From NCBI GenBank assembly GCA_032622095.1, contig CP136068.1, positions 184,704,796 to 184,768,795 of the forward strand: DNA of 64,000 bases, in the 5' to 3' direction. The notes under the pieces are model-generated. The model had not been told where the DNA came from, made no database searches, and was given only the letters and a program-made list of their open reading frames with translations. How positions within the stretch are numbered: the first letter of the stretch is position 1; the number at the start of each line of letters is the position of its first letter. This stretch comes from Siphonodentalium dalli. Its lineage: Eukaryota; Mollusca; Scaphopoda; Gadilida; Siphonodentaliidae. Positions 14,901 to 31,900 of the stretch are shown here, in pieces. The position numbers were made by a program, and so were the translations under genes.

Positions 14901-17900
14901 AACCTCCTACATACCATAGACTACCATGGTGAACCATGTTAACACCCTACAAACCATAGACCACCACGGTGAACCATGTTAACCTCCTGCAAACCATAAA
15001 CCACCATGGTGAACCATGTTAACATCCTGCATACCATAGACCACCATGGTGAACCATGTTAACCTCCTACATACCATAGACTACCATGGTGAACCATGTT
15101 AACCTCCTACAAACCATAGACCACCACGGTGAACCATGTTAACCTCCTGCAAACCATAAACCACCATGGTGAACCATGTTAACATCCTGCATACCATAGA
15201 CCACCATGGTGAACCATGTTAACCTCCTGCAAACCATAGACCACCATGGTGAACCATGTTAACATCCTGCATACCATAGACCACCATGGTGAACCATGTT
15301 AACATCCTGCATACCATAGACCACCATGGTGAACCATGTTAACCTCCTACATACCATAGACCACCACGGTGAACCATGTTAACATCCTGCATACCATAGA
15401 CCACCATGGTGAACCATGTTAACATCCTGCATACCATAAACCACCATGGTGAACCATGTTAACCTCCTGCAAACCATAGACCACCATGGTGAACCATGTT
15501 AACCTCCTGCATACCATAGACCACCATGGTGAATCATGTTAACATCCTGCATACCATAGACCACCATGGTGAACCATGTTAACATCCTGCATACCATAGA
15601 CCACCACGGTGAACCATGTTAACATCCTGCATACCATAGACCACCATGGTGAACCATGTTAACATCCTGCATACCATAAACCACCATGGTGAACCATGTT
15701 AACATCCTGCATACCATAAACCACCATGGTGAACCATGTTAACCTCCTACATACCATAGACCACCACGGTGAACCATGTTAACATCCTGCATACCATAGA
15801 CCACCATGGTGAACCATGTTAACATCCTGCATACCATAAACCACCATGGTGAACCATGTTAACATCCTGCATACCATAGACCACCATGGTGAACCATGTT
15901 AACCTCCTACATACCATAGACCACCATGGTGAACCATGTTAACATCCTGCATACCATAGACCACCATGGTGAACCATGTTAACCTCCTACATACCATAGA
16001 CCACCATGGTGAACCATGTTAACATCCTACATACCATAGACCACCATGGTGAACCATGTTAACATCCTGCATACCATAGACCACCATGGTGAACCATGTT
16101 AACCTCCTACATACCATAGACCACCATGGTGAACCATGTTAACATCCTGCATACCATAGACCACCATGGTGAACCATGTTAACATCCTGCATACCATAAA
16201 CCACCATGGTGAACCATGTTAACATCCTGCATACCATAGACTACCATGGTGAACCATGTTAACATCCTGCATACCATAGACCACCATGGTGAACCATGTT
16301 AACATCCTACAAACCATAAACCACCACGGTGAACCATGTTAACATCCTACAAACCATAAACCACCATGGTGAACCATGTTAACATCCTGCATACAATAGA
16401 CCACCATGGTGAACCATGTTAACATCCTGCATACCATAGACCACCATGGTGAACCATGTTAACATCCTACATACCATAGACCACCATGGTGAACCATGTT
16501 AACATCCTACATACCATAGACCACCATGGTGAACCATGTTAACATCCTGCATACAATAGACCACCATGGTGAACCATGTTAACATCCTGCAAACCATAGA
16601 CCACCATGGTGAACCATGTTAACATCCTACAAACCATAAACCACCATGGTGAACCATGTTAACATCCTGCATACCATAGACCACCATGGTGAACCATGTT
16701 AACATCCTGCATACCATAAACCACCATGGTGAACCATGTTAACATCCTGCATACCATAAACCACCATGGTGAACCATGTTAACATCCTGCATACCATAGA
16801 CCACCATGGTGAACCATGTTAACATCCTGCATACCATAGACCACCATGGTGAACCATGTTAACATCCTGCATACCATAGACCACCATGGTGAACCATGTT
16901 AACATCCTGCATACCATAGACCACCATGGTGAACCATGTTAACATCCTGCATACCATAGACCACCATGGTGAACCATGTTAACATCCTGCATACCATAGA
17001 CCACCATGGTGAACCATGTTAACATCCTGCATACCATAGACCACCATGGTGAACCATGTTAACATCCTGCATACCATAGACCACAATGGTGAACCATGTT
17101 AACATCCTACATACCATAGACCACCATGGTGAACCATGTTAACATCCTACACACCATAGACCACCATGGTGAACCATGTTAACATCCTACACACCATAGA
17201 CCACCATGGTGAACCATGTTAACATCCTGCAAACCATAAACCACCATGGTGAACCATGTTAACATCCTGCAAACCATAAACCACCATGGTGAACCATGTT
17301 AACCTCCTACAAACCATAAACCACCATGGTGAACCATGTTAACATCCTGCATACCATAGACCACCATGGTGAACCATGTTAACATCCTGCATACCATAAA
17401 CCACCATGGTGAACCATGTTAACATCCTGCATACCATAAACCACCATGGTGAACCATGTTAACCTCCTGCATACCATAGACCACCATGGTGAACCATGTT
17501 AACATCCTACATACCATAAACCACCATGGTGAACCATGTTAACATCCTGCAAACCATAAACCACCATGGTGAACCATGTTAACCTCCTACAAACCATAAA
17601 CCACCATGGTGAACCATGTTAACATCCTGCATAACATAGACCACCATGGTGAACCATGTTAACATCCTGCATACCATAAACCACCATGGTGAACCATGTT
17701 AACATCCTGCATACCATAAACCACCATGGTGAACCATGTTAACCTCCTGCATACCATAGACCACCATGGTGAACCATGTTAACCTCCTACAAACCATAAA
17801 CTACCATGGTGAACCATGTTAACCTCCTGCATACCATAGACCACCATGATGAACCATGTTAACCTCCTACATACCATAGACCACCATGATGAACCATGTT

Positions 17901-20900
17901 AACATCCTGCATACCATAGACCACCATGGTGAACCATGTTAACATCCTGCATACCATAGACCACAATGGTGAACCATGTTAACATCCTGCATACCATAAA
18001 CCACCATGGTGAACCATGTTAACCTCCTACAAACCATAGACCACCATGGTGAACCATGTTAACATCCTGCATACCATAGACCACCATGGTGAACCATGTT
18101 AACATCCTGCATACCATAGACCACCATGGTGAACCATGTTAACCTCCTGCATACCATAGACCACCATGGTGAACCATGTTAACATCCTGCATACCATAGA
18201 CCACAATGGTGAACCATGTTAACATCCTGCATACCATAAACCACCATGGTGAACCATGTTAACCTCCTGCATACCATAGACCACCATGGTGAACCATGTT
18301 AACATCCTGCATACCATAGACCACAATGGTGAACCATGTTAACATCCTGCATACCATAAACCACCATGGTGAACCATGTTAACATCCTGCATACCATAGA
18401 CCACCATGGTGAACCATGTTAACCTCCTGCATACCATAAACCACCATGGTGAACCATGTTAACATCCTACATACCATAGACCACCATGGTGAACCATGTT
18501 AACATCCTGCATACCATAGACCACCATGGTGAACCATGTTAACATCCTGCATACCATAGACCACCATGGTGAACCATGTTAACATCCTGCATACCATAAA
18601 CCACCATGGTGAACCATGTTAACATCCTGCATACCATAGACCACCATGGTGAACCATGTTAACATCCTGCATACCATAGACCACCATGGTGAACCATGTT
18701 AACATCCTACAAACCATAAACCACCATGGTGAACCATGTTAACACCCTGCATACCATAGACCACCATGGTGAACCATGTTAACATCCTACAAACCATAAA
18801 CCACCATGGTGAACCATGTTAACATCCTGCATACCATAGACCACCATGGTGAACCATGTTAACATCCTGCATACCATAAACCACCATGGTGAACCATGTT
18901 AACATCCTGCATACCATAGACCACCATGGTGAACCATGTTAACATCCTACAAACCATAAACCACCATGGTGAACCATGTTAACATCCTGCATACCATAAA
19001 CCACCATGGTGAACCATGTTAACATCCTGCATACCATAAACCACCATGGTGAACCATGTTAACATCCTACATACCATAGACCACCATGGTGAACCATGTT
19101 AACCTCCTACATACCATAAACCACCATGGTGAACCATGTTAACATCCTACAAACCATAAACCACCATGGTGAACCATGTTAACATCCTGCATACCATAGA
19201 CCACCATGGTGAACCATGTTAACATCCTACATACCATAGACCACCATGGTGAACCATGTTAACATCCTGCATACCATAGACCACCATGGTGAACCATGTT
19301 AACCTCCTACAAACCATAAACCACCATGGTGAACCATGTTAACCTCCTACAAACCATAGACCACCATGGTGAACCATGTTAACATCCTGCATACCATAGA
19401 CTACCATGGTGAACCATGTTAACATCCTACATACCATAGACCACCATGGTGAACCATGTTAACCTCCTGCATACCATAGACCACCATGGTGAACCATGTT
19501 AACCTCCTGCATACCATAAACCACCATGGTGAACCATGTTAACATCCTACAAACCATAGACCACCATGGTGAACCATGTTAACATCCTGCATACCATAGA
19601 CCACCATGGTGAACCATGTTAACATCCTACATACCATAGACCACCATGGTGAACCATGTTAACCTCCTGCATACCATAGACCACCATGGTGAACCATGTT
19701 AACATCCTACATACCATAGACCACCATGGTGAACCATGTTAACATCCTACAAACCATAAACCACCACGGTGAACCATGTTAACATCCTGCATACCATAAA
19801 CCACCATGGTGAACCATGTTAACCTCCTGCATACCATAGACCACCATGGTGAACCATGTTAACATCCTGCATACCATAGACCACCATGGTGAACCATGTT
19901 AACCTCCTACATACCATAAACCACCATGGTGAACCATGTTAACCTCCTGCATACCATAAACCACCATGGTGAACCATGTTAACCTCCTGCAAACCATAAA
20001 CCACCATGGTGAACCATGTTAACATCCTGCATACCATAGACCACCATGGTGAACCATGTTAACATCCTACATACCATAAACCACCATGGTGAACCATGTT
20101 AACATCCTACATACCATAGACCACCATGGTGAACCATGTTAACCTCCTGCATACCATAGACCACCATGGTGAACCATGTTAACATCCTGCATACCATAGA
20201 CCACCATGATGAACCATGTTAACATCCTACATACCATAGACCACCATGGTGAACCATGTTAACCTCCTGCATACCATAGACCACCATGGTGAACCATGTT
20301 AACATCCTACATACCATAAACCACCATGGTGAACCATGTTAACCTCCTGCATACCATAGACCACCATGGTGAACCATGTTAACATCCTGCATACCATAGA
20401 CCACCATGGTGAACCATGTTAACATCCTACATACCATAGACCACCATGGTGAACCATGTTAACATCCTACATACCATAGACCACCATGGTGAACCATGTT
20501 AACCTCCTGCATACCATAGACCACCATGGTGAACCATGTTAACATCCTACATACCATAAACCACCATGGTGAACCATGTTAACCTCCTGCATACCATAGA
20601 CCACCATGGTGAACCATGTTAACATCCTGCATACCATAGACCACCATGGTGAACCATGTTAACATCCTACATACCATAGACCACAATGGTGAACCATGTT
20701 AACATCCTGCATACCATAGACCACCATGGTGAACCATGTTAACATCCTGCATACCATAAACCACCATGGTGAACCATGTTAACATCCTGCAAACCATAGA
20801 CCACCATGGTGAACCATGTTAACATCCTGCAAACCATAGACCACCATGGTGAACCATGTTAACATCCTACAAACCATAAACCACCATGGTGAACCATGTT

Positions 20901-23900
20901 AACATCCTACAAACCATAGACCACCATGGTGAACCATGTTAACATCCTGCATACCATAGACCACAATGGTGAACCATGTTAACATCCTACAAACCATAAA
21001 CCACCATGGTGAACCATGTTAACATCCTGCATACCATAGACCACCATGGTGAACCATGTTAACATCCTGCATACCATAAACCACCATGGTGAACCATGTT
21101 AACATCCTGCATACCATAAACCACCATGGTGAACCATGTTAACATCCTGCATACCATAGACCACCATGGTGAACCATGTTAACATCCTGCATACCATAGA
21201 CCACCATGGTGAACCATGTTAACATCCTGCATACCATAAACCACCATGGTGAACCATGTTAACATCCTACAAACCATAAACCACCATGGTGAACCATGTT
21301 AACATCCTGCAAACCATAGACCACCACGGTGAACCATGTTAACATCCTGCATACCATAAACCACCATGGTGAACCATGTTAACATCCTGCAAACCATAGA
21401 CCACCACGGTGAACCATGTTAACATCCTGCATACCATAGACCACCATGGTGAACCATGTTAACATCCTGCATACCATAGACCACCATGGTGAACCATGTT
21501 AACATCCTACAAACCATAGACCACCATGGTGAACCATGTTAACATCCTGCATACCATAGACCACCATGGTGAACCATGTTAACATCCTACAAACCATAGA
21601 CCACCATGGTGAACCATGTTAACATCCTGCATACCATAGACCACCATGGTGAACCATGTTAACATCCTGCATACCATAGACCACAATGGTGAACCATGTT
21701 AACATCCTGCAAACCATAGACCACCATGGTGAACCATGTTAACATCCTGCAAACCATAAACCACCATGGTGAACCATGTTAACATCCTGCATACCATAAA
21801 CCACCATGGTGAACCATGTTAACATCCTACAAACCATAGACCACCATGGTGAACCATGTTAACCTCCTGCATACCATAAACCACCATGATGAACCATGTT
21901 AACATCCTGCATACCATAGACAACCATGGTGAACCATGTTAACATCCTGCATACCATAGACCACCATGGTGAACCATGTTAACCTCCTGCAAACCATAGA
22001 CCACCATGGTGAACCATGTTAACATCCTGCAAACCATAAACCACCATGGTGAACCATGTTAACCTCCTGCATACCATAGACCACCATGGTGAACCATGTT
22101 AACATCCTACAAACCATAAACCACCATGATGAACCATGTTAACATCCTGCATACCATAGACCACCATGGTGAACCATGTTAACATCCTGCATACCATAGA
22201 CCACCATGGTGAACCATGTTAACATCCTACAAACCATAAACCACCATGAAGAACCATGTTAACATCCTGCAAACCATAAACCACCATGGTGAACCATGTT
22301 AACATCCTGCATACCATAGACCACCATGGTGAACCATGTTAACATCCTACAAACCATAAACCACCATGGTGAACCATGTTAACCTCCTACAAACCATAGA
22401 CCACCATGGTGAACCATGTTAACATCCTGCATACCATAGACCACCATGGTGAACCATGTTAACATCCTGCATACCATAGACCACCATGGTGAACCATGTT
22501 AACATCCTACAAACCATAAACCACCATGGTGAACCATGTTAACCTCCTGCAAACCATAGACCACCATGGTGAACCATGTTAACATCCTACAAACCATAAA
22601 CCACCATGGTGAACCATGTTAACCTCCTGCATACCATAAACCACCATGGTGAACCATGTTAACCTCCTACAAACCATAAACCACCATGGTGAACCATGTT
22701 AACATCCTGCATACCATAAACCACCATGGTGAACCATGTTAACATCCTGCAAACCATAGACCACCATGGTGAACCATGTTAACATCCTGCATACCATAGA
22801 CCACCATGGTGAACCATGTTAACATCCTGCATACCATAAACCACCATGGTGAACCATGTTAACATCCTGCATACCATAGACCACCATGGTGAACCATGTT
22901 AACATCCTGCATACCATAGACCACCATGGTGAACCATGTTAACATCCTGCATACCATAGACCACCATGGTGAACCATGTTAACATCCTGCATACCATAGA
23001 CCACCATGAAGAACCATGTTAACCTCCTGCATACCATAGACCACCATGGTGAACCATGTTAACATCCTGCATACCATAAACCACCATGGTGAACCATGTT
23101 AACCTCCTGCATACCATAGACCACCATGGTGAACCATGTTAACATCCTGCATACCATAGACCACCATGGTGAACCATGTTAACCTCCTGCATACCATAGA
23201 CCACCATGATGAACCATGTTAACCTCCTGCATACCATAGACCACCATGGTGAACCATGTTAACCTCCTGCATACCATAAACCACCATGGTGAACCATGTT
23301 AACATCCTGCATACCATAAACCACCATGATGAACCATGTTAACATCCTGCATACCATAGACCACCATGGTGAACCATGTTAACCTCCTGCAAACCATAAA
23401 CCACCATGGTGAACCATGTTAACATCCTACAAACCATAAACCACCATGGTGAACCATGTTAACATCCTGCAAACCATAGACCACCATGGTGAACCATGTT
23501 AACATCCTACAAACCATAAACCACCATGGTGAACCATGTTAACATCCTGCATACCATAAACCACCATGGTGAACCATGTTAACATCCTACATACCATAAA
23601 CCACCATGGTGAACCATGTTAACCTCCTGCATACCATAGACCACCATGGTGAACCATGTTAACCTCCTGCAAACCATAGACCACCATGGTGAACCATGTT
23701 AACATCCTACAAACCATAAACCACCATGGTGAACCATGTTAACCTCCTGCATACCATAAACCACCATGGTGAACCATGTTAACCTCCTACAAACCATAAA
23801 CCACCATGGTGAACCATGTTAACATCCTGCATACCATAGACCACCATGGTGAACCATGTTAACCTCCTGCAAACCATAGACCACCATGGTGAACCATGTT

Positions 23901-26900
23901 AACATCCTACAAACCATAAACCACCATGGTGAACCATGTTAACCTCCTGCATACCATAAACCACCATGGTGAACCATGTTAACCTCCTACAAACCATAAA
24001 CCACCATGGTGAACCATGTTAACATCCTGCATACCATAGACCACCATGGTGAACCATGTTAACATCCTGCATACCATAGACCACCATGGTGAACCATGTT
24101 AACCTCCTGCAAACCATAGACCACCATGGTGAACCATGTTAACCTCCTGCAAACCATAAACTACCATGGTGAACCATGTTAACATCCTGCATACCATAGA
24201 CCACCATGGTGAACCATGTTAACCTCCTACATACCATAGACCACCATGGTGAACCATGTTAACCTCCTACATACCATAGACCACCATGGTGAACCATGTT
24301 AACCTCCTACAAACCATAAACCACCACGGTGAACCATGTTAACATCCTGCAAACCATAAACCACCACGGTGAACCATGTTAACATCCTACAAACCATGGA
24401 CCACCATGGTGAACCATGTTAACCTCCTGCATACCATAGACCACCATGGTGAACCATGTTAACCTCCTGCATACCATAGACCACCATGGTGAACCATGTT
24501 AACATCCTGCAAACCATAAACCACCATGGTGAACCATGTTAACCTCCTGCATACCATATACCACCATAGTGAACCATGTTAACATCCTGCAAACCATAAA
24601 CCACCATGGTGAACCATGTTAACCTCCTACAAACCATAAACCACCATGGTGTACCATGTTAACCTCCTGCATACCATAAACCACCATGGTGAACCATGTT
24701 AACCTCCTACAAACCATAGACCACCATGGTGAACCATGTTAACATCCTGCATACCATAGACCACCATGATGAACCATGTTAACCTCCTACAAACCATAAA
24801 CCACCATGGTGAACCATGTTAACATCCTACAAACCATAGACCACCATGGTGAACCATGTTAACCTCCTACAAACCATAAACCACCATGGTGAACCATGTT
24901 AACATCCTACAAACCATAAACCACCATGGTGAACCATGTTAACCTCCTACAAACCATAAACCACCATGGTGAACCATGTTAACATCCTGCAAACCATAGA
25001 CCACCATGATGAACCATGTTAACCTCCTACAAACCATAAACCACCATGATGAACCATGTTAACCTCCTGCATACCATAGACCACCATGGTGAACCATGTT
25101 AACATCCTGCATACCATAGACCACCATGGTGAACCATGTTAACATCCTGCATACCATAGACCACCATGATGAACCATGTTAACATCCTACAAACCATAGA
25201 CCACCATGGTGAACCATGTTAACATCCTACAAACCATAAACCACCACGGTGAACCATGTTAACATCCTGCATACCATAGACCACCATGGTGAACCATGTT
25301 AACATCCTGCATAACATAGACCACCATGGTGAACCATGTTAACCTCCTACAAACCATAAACCACCATGGTGAACCATGTTAACCTCCTGAAAACCATAAA
25401 CCACCATGGTGAACCATGTTAACCTCCTGCAAACCATAAACCACCATGGTGAACCATGTTAACATCATACAAACCATAAACCACCATGGTGAACCATGTT
25501 AACCTCCTGCATACCATAAACCACCATGGTGAACCATGTTAACATCCTGCATACCATAGACCACCATGGTGAACCATGTTAACATCCTGCAAACCATAGA
25601 CCACCATGGTGAACCATGTTAACATCCTGCATACCATAGACCACCATGGTGAACCATGTTAACATCCTGCAAACCATAAACCACCATGGTGAACCATGTT
25701 AACCTCCTGAAAACCATAAACCACCATGGTGAACCATGTTAACCTCCTGCAAACCATAAACCACCATGGTGAACCATGTTAACATCATACAAACCATAAA
25801 CCACCATGGTGAACCATGTTAACCTCCTGCATACCATAAACCACCATGGTGAACCATGTTAACATTCTGCATACCATAGACCACCATGGTGAACCATGTT
25901 AACATCCTGCATACCATAGACCACCATGGTGAACCATGTTAACATCCTGCATACCATAGACCACCATGGTGAACCATGTTAGCATCCTGCAAACCATAAA
26001 CCACCACGGTGAACCATGTTAACCTCCTACAAACCATAGACCACCATGGTGAACCATGTTAACCTCCTGCATACCATAGACCACCATGGTGAACCATGTT
26101 AACATCCTGCATACCATAAACCACCACGGTGAACCATGTTAACCTCCTACAAACCATAGACCACCACGGTGAACCATGTTAACCTCCTACAAACCATAGA
26201 CCACCATGGTGAACCATGTTAACCTCCTGCAAACCATAAACCACCATGGTGAACCATGTTAACCTCCTACAAACCATAAACCACCATGGTGAACCATGTT
26301 AACCTCCTACAAACCATAGACCACCATGGTGAACCATGTTAACATCCTGCATACCATAGACCACCATGGTGAACCATGTTAACATCCTGCATACCATAGA
26401 CCACCATGATGAACCATGTTAACATCCTACAAACCATAGACCACCATGGTGAACCATGTTAACATCCTGCATACCATAGACCACCATGGTGAACCATGTT
26501 AACATCCTGCATACCATAGACCACCATGGTGAACCATGTTAACATCCTGCAAACCATAAACCACCACGGTGAACCATGTTAACCTCCTACAAACCATAGA
26601 CCACCATGGTGAACCATGTTAACCTCCTGCATACCATAGACCACCATGGTGAACCATGTTAACCTCCTGCATACCATAGACCACCATGGTGAACCATGTT
26701 AACATCCTGCAAACCATAAACCACCATGGTGAACCATGTTAACATCCTACAAACCATAAACCACCATGATGAACCATGTTAACATCCTGCAAACCATAAA
26801 CCACCATGATGAACCATGTTAACATCCTGCATACCATAGACCACCATGGTGAACCATGTTAACATCCTGCAAACCATAGACCACCATGGTGAACCATGTT

Positions 26901-27820
26901 AACATCCTGCAAACCATAGACCACCATGGTGAACCATGTTAACCTCCTGCATACCATAGACCACCATGGTGAACCATGTTAACCTCCTGCATACCATAGA
27001 CCACCATGGTGAACCATGTTAACATCCTGCATACCATAGACCACCATGGTGAACCATGTTAACATCCTGCAAACCATAGACCACCATGGTGAACCATGTT
27101 AACCTCCTGCATACCATAGACCACCATGGTGAACCATGTTAACCTCCTGCATACCATAGACCACCATGGTGAACCATGTTAACATCCTGCATACCATAGA
27201 CCACCATGGTGAACCATGTTAACATCCTGCAAACCATAAACCACCATGGTGAACCATGTTAACATCCTGCATACCATAGACCACCATGGTGAACCATGTT
27301 AACATCCTGCAAACCATAAACCACCATGGTGAACCATGTTAACATCCTACAAACCATAAACCACCATGGTGAACCATGTTAACATCCTGCATACCATAGA
27401 CCACCATGGTGAACCATGTTAACCTCCTGCATACCATAGACCACCATGGTGAACCATGTTAACCTCCTGCATACCATAGACCACCATGGTGAACCATGTT
27501 AACATCCTGCAAACCATAAACCACCATGGTGAACCATGTTAACCTCCTGCATACCATAAACCACCATGGTGAACCATGTTAACCTCCTGCATACCATAGA
27601 CCACCATGGTGAACCATGTTAACATCCTGCATACCATAGACCACCATGGTGAACCATGTTAACCTCCTGCATACCATAAACCACCATGATGAACCATGTT
27701 AACCTCCTGCATACCATAGACCACCATGGTGAACCATGTTAACATCCTGCATACCATAAACCACCATGGTGAACCATGTTAACCTCATACAAACCATAAA
27801 CCACCATGGTGAACCATGTT

Positions 27821-28490
27821 AACCTCCTGCATACCATAGACCACCATGGTGAACCATGTTAACATCCTGCAAACCATAAACCACCATGGTGAACCATGTT
27901 AACCTCCTGCATACCATATACCACCATGGTGAACCATGTTAACATCCTGCAAACCATAAACCACCATGGTGAACCATGTTAACCTCCTACAAACCATAAA
28001 CCACCATGGTGAACCATGTTAACCTCCTACAAACCATAAACCACCATGGTGAACCATGTTAACCTCCTGCAAACCATAAACCACCACGGTGAACCATGTT
28101 AACCTCCTGCATACCATAGACCACCATGGTGAACCATGTTAACCTCCTACAAACCATAAACCACCATGGTGAACCATGTTAACCTCCTGCATACCATAGA
28201 CCACCATGGTGAACCATGTTAACATCCTGCAAACCATAGACCACCATGGTGAACCATGTTAACATCCTGCAAACCATAAACTACCATGGTGAACCATGTT
28301 AACCTCCTGCATACCATAGACCACCATGGTGAACCATGTTAACCTCCTACATACCATAGACCACCATGGTGAACCATGTTAACATCCTACATACCATAGA
28401 CCACCATGGTGAACCATGTTAACATCCTGCATACCATAAAACACCATGGTGAACCATGTTAACCTCCTGCATACCATAGACCACCATGGT
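27821..28490. repeat. Satellite variant block, copy 1
   Basis: About 17 monomers whose variant order is repeated almost exactly at 32931-33600, an offset of 5110 bp. Diagnostic monomers in order include CCACGG (28083), CTACCATGG (28281), AACCTCCTACATACC, AACATCCTACATACC and the rare ACACCATGG (28441). The match fails to the left of about 27821 and to the right of about 28490. This is a segmental copy within the array, not chance sharing of common variants. Confidence 0.85.
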
Positions 28491-28940
28491 GTACCATGTT
28501 AACCTCCTGCATACCATAAACCACCATGGTGTACCATGTTAACCTCCTGCATACCATAAACCACCATGGTGAACCATGTTAACCTCCTGCATACCATAAG
28601 CCACCATGGTGAACCATGTTAACCTCCTGCATACCATAAACCACCATGGTGTACCATGTTAACCTCCTGCATACCATAAACCACCATGGTGAACCATGTT
28701 AACCTCCTGCATACCATAAGCCACCATGGTGAACCATGTTAACCTCCTGCATACCATAAACCACCATGGTGTACCATGTTAACCTCCTGCATACCATAAA
28801 CCACCATGGTGTACCATGTTAACCTCCTGCATACCATAAGCCACCATGGTGAACCATGTTAACCTCCTGCATACCATAAACCACCATGGTGTACCATGTT
28901 AACCTCCTGCAAACCATAGACCACCATGGTAACATCCTGC
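28491..28940. repeat. GTACC/ATAAG monomer block ending in a 30-bp monomer (copy 1)
   Basis: Monomers here alternate GTACCATG and GAACCATG starts with ATAAA and ATAAGCC ends, all with AACCTCC. The block ends with AAACCATAGACC and then a monomer that lacks GAACCATGTT (CCATGGTAACATCC near 28926), so it is 30 bp instead of 40. The same ending recurs at about 35791. The variants are nearly absent elsewhere in the array. Confidence 0.85.
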
Positions 28941-31900
28941 AAACCATAAACCACCATGATGAACCATGTTAACCTCCTGCATACCATAGACCACCATGGT
29001 GAACCATGTTAACCTCCTACAAACCATAAACCACCATGGTGAACCATGTTAACCTCCTGCATACCATAAACCACCATGGTGAACCATGTTAACATCCTGC
29101 ATACCATAGACCACCATGATGAACCATGTTAACCTCCTGCATACCATAAACCACCATGGTGAACCATGTTAACATCCTACATACCATAGACCACCATGGT
29201 GAACCATGTTAACCTCCTGCATACCATAAACCACCATGGTGAACCATGTTAACCTCCTGCATACCATAGACCACCATGGTGAACCATGTTAACATCCTGC
29301 AAACCATAGACCACCATGATGAACCATGTTAACCTCCTACAAACCATAAACCACCATGATGAACCATGTTAACCTCCTGCATACCATAGACCACCATGGT
29401 GAACCATGTTAACATCCTGCAAACCATAAACCACCACGGTGAACCATGTTAACCTCCTACAAACCATAGACCACCATGGTGAACCATGTTAACCTCCTAC
29501 ATACCATAAACCACCATGGTGAACCATGTTAACCTCCTACATACCATAGACCACCATGGTGAACCATGTTAACCTCCTGCATACCATAAACCACCATGGT
29601 GAACCATGTTAACATCCTGCATACCATAGACCACCATGGTGAACCATGTTAACATCCTGCATACCATAAACCACCATGATGAACCATGTTAACCTCCTAC
29701 AAACCATAGACCACCATGGTGAACCATGTTAACATCCTACAAACCATAAACCACCATGATGAACCATGTTAACCTCCTGCATACCATAAACCACCATGGT
29801 GAACCATGTTAACATCCTGCATACCATAGACCACCATGGTGAACCATGTTAACATCCTGCATACCATAGGCCACCATGGTGAACCATGTTAACATCCTGC
29901 AAACCATAGACCACCATGGTGAACCATGTTAACCTCCTACATACCATAGACCACCATGGTGAACCATGTTAACATCCTACATACCATAGACCACCATGGT
30001 GAACCATGTTAACCTCCTACATACCATAGACCACCATGGTGAACCATGTTAACATCCTGCATACCATAAACCACCATGGTGAACCATGTTAACATCCTGC
30101 ATACCATAGACCACCATGGTGAACCATGTTAACATCCTGCATACCATAGACCACCATGGTGAACCATGTTAACATCCTACAAACCATAGACCACCATGGT
30201 GAACCATGTTAACCTCCTACAAACCATAGACCACCATGGTGAACCATGTTAACCTCCTGCATACCATAGACCACCATGGTGAACCATGTTAACATCCTGC
30301 AAACCATAGACCACCATGATGAACCATGTTAACATCCTGCATACCATAGACCACCATGGTGAACCATGTTAACCTCCTACATACCATAGACCACCATGGT
30401 GAACCATGTTAACATCCTACATACCATAGACCACCATGGTGAACCATGTTAACCTCCTACATACCATAGACCACCATGGTGAACCATGTTAACATCCTGC
30501 ATACCATAAACCACCATGATGAACCATGTTAACATCCTGCATACCATAGACCACCATGGTGAACCATGTTAACATCCTGCATACCATAGACCACCATGGT
30601 GAACCATGTTAACATCCTGCATACCATAGACCACCATGGTGAACCATGTTAACCTCCTGCATACCATAAACCACCATGGTGAACCATGTTAACATCCTGC
30701 ATACCATAGACCACCATGATGAACCATGTTAACATCCTGCATACCATAGACCACCATGGTGAACCATGTTAACATCCTGCATACCATAGACCACCATGAT
30801 GAACCATGTTAACATCCTGCATACCATAGACCACCATGGTGAACCATGTTAACATCCTGCATACCATAGACCACCATGGTGAACCATGTTAACCTCCTAC
30901 AAACCATAGACCACCATGATGAACCATGTTAACATCCTGCATACCATAAACCACCATGGTGAACCATGTTAACCTCCTACAAACCATAAACCACCATGGT
31001 GAACCATGTTAACCTCCTGCATACCATAAACCACCATGGTGAACCATGTTAACATCCTGCATACCATAGACCACCATGGTGAACCATGTTAACCTCCTGC
31101 ATACCATAGACCACCATGGTGAACCATGTTAACCTCCTGCATACCATAGACCACCATGGTGAACCATGTTAACATCCTGCATACCATAGACCACCATGGT
31201 GAACCATGTTAACATCCTACATACCATAGACCACCATGGTGAACCATGTTAACATCCTGCAAACCATAAACCACCATGGTGAACCATGTTAACCTCCTGC
31301 ATACCATAAACCACCATGATGAACCATGTTAACCTCCTGCATACCATAGACCACCATGGTGAACCATGTTAACATCCTGCATACCATAGACCACCATGGT
31401 GAACCATGTTAACATCCTGCATACCATAGACCACCATGGTGAACCATGTTAACATCCTGCATACCATAAACCACCATGGTGAACCATGTTAACATCCTAC
31501 AAACCATAGACCACCATGGTGAACCATGTTAACCTCCTGCATACCATAGACCACCATGGTGAACCATGTTAACCTCCTACAAACCATAGACCACCATGAT
31601 GAACCATGTTAACATCCTACATACCATAGACCACCACGGTGAACCATGTTAACATCCTGCATACCATAGACCACCATGGTGAACCATGTTAACCTCCTGC
31701 ATACCATAGACCACCATGGTGAACCATGTTAACATCCTGCATACCATAAACCACCATGGTGAACCATGTTAACCTCCTGCATACCATAGACCACCATGGT
31801 GAACCATGTTAACCTCCTGCATACCATAGACCACCATGGTGAACCATGTTAACCTCCTACAAACCATAGACCACCATGGTGAACCATGTTAACATCCTGC

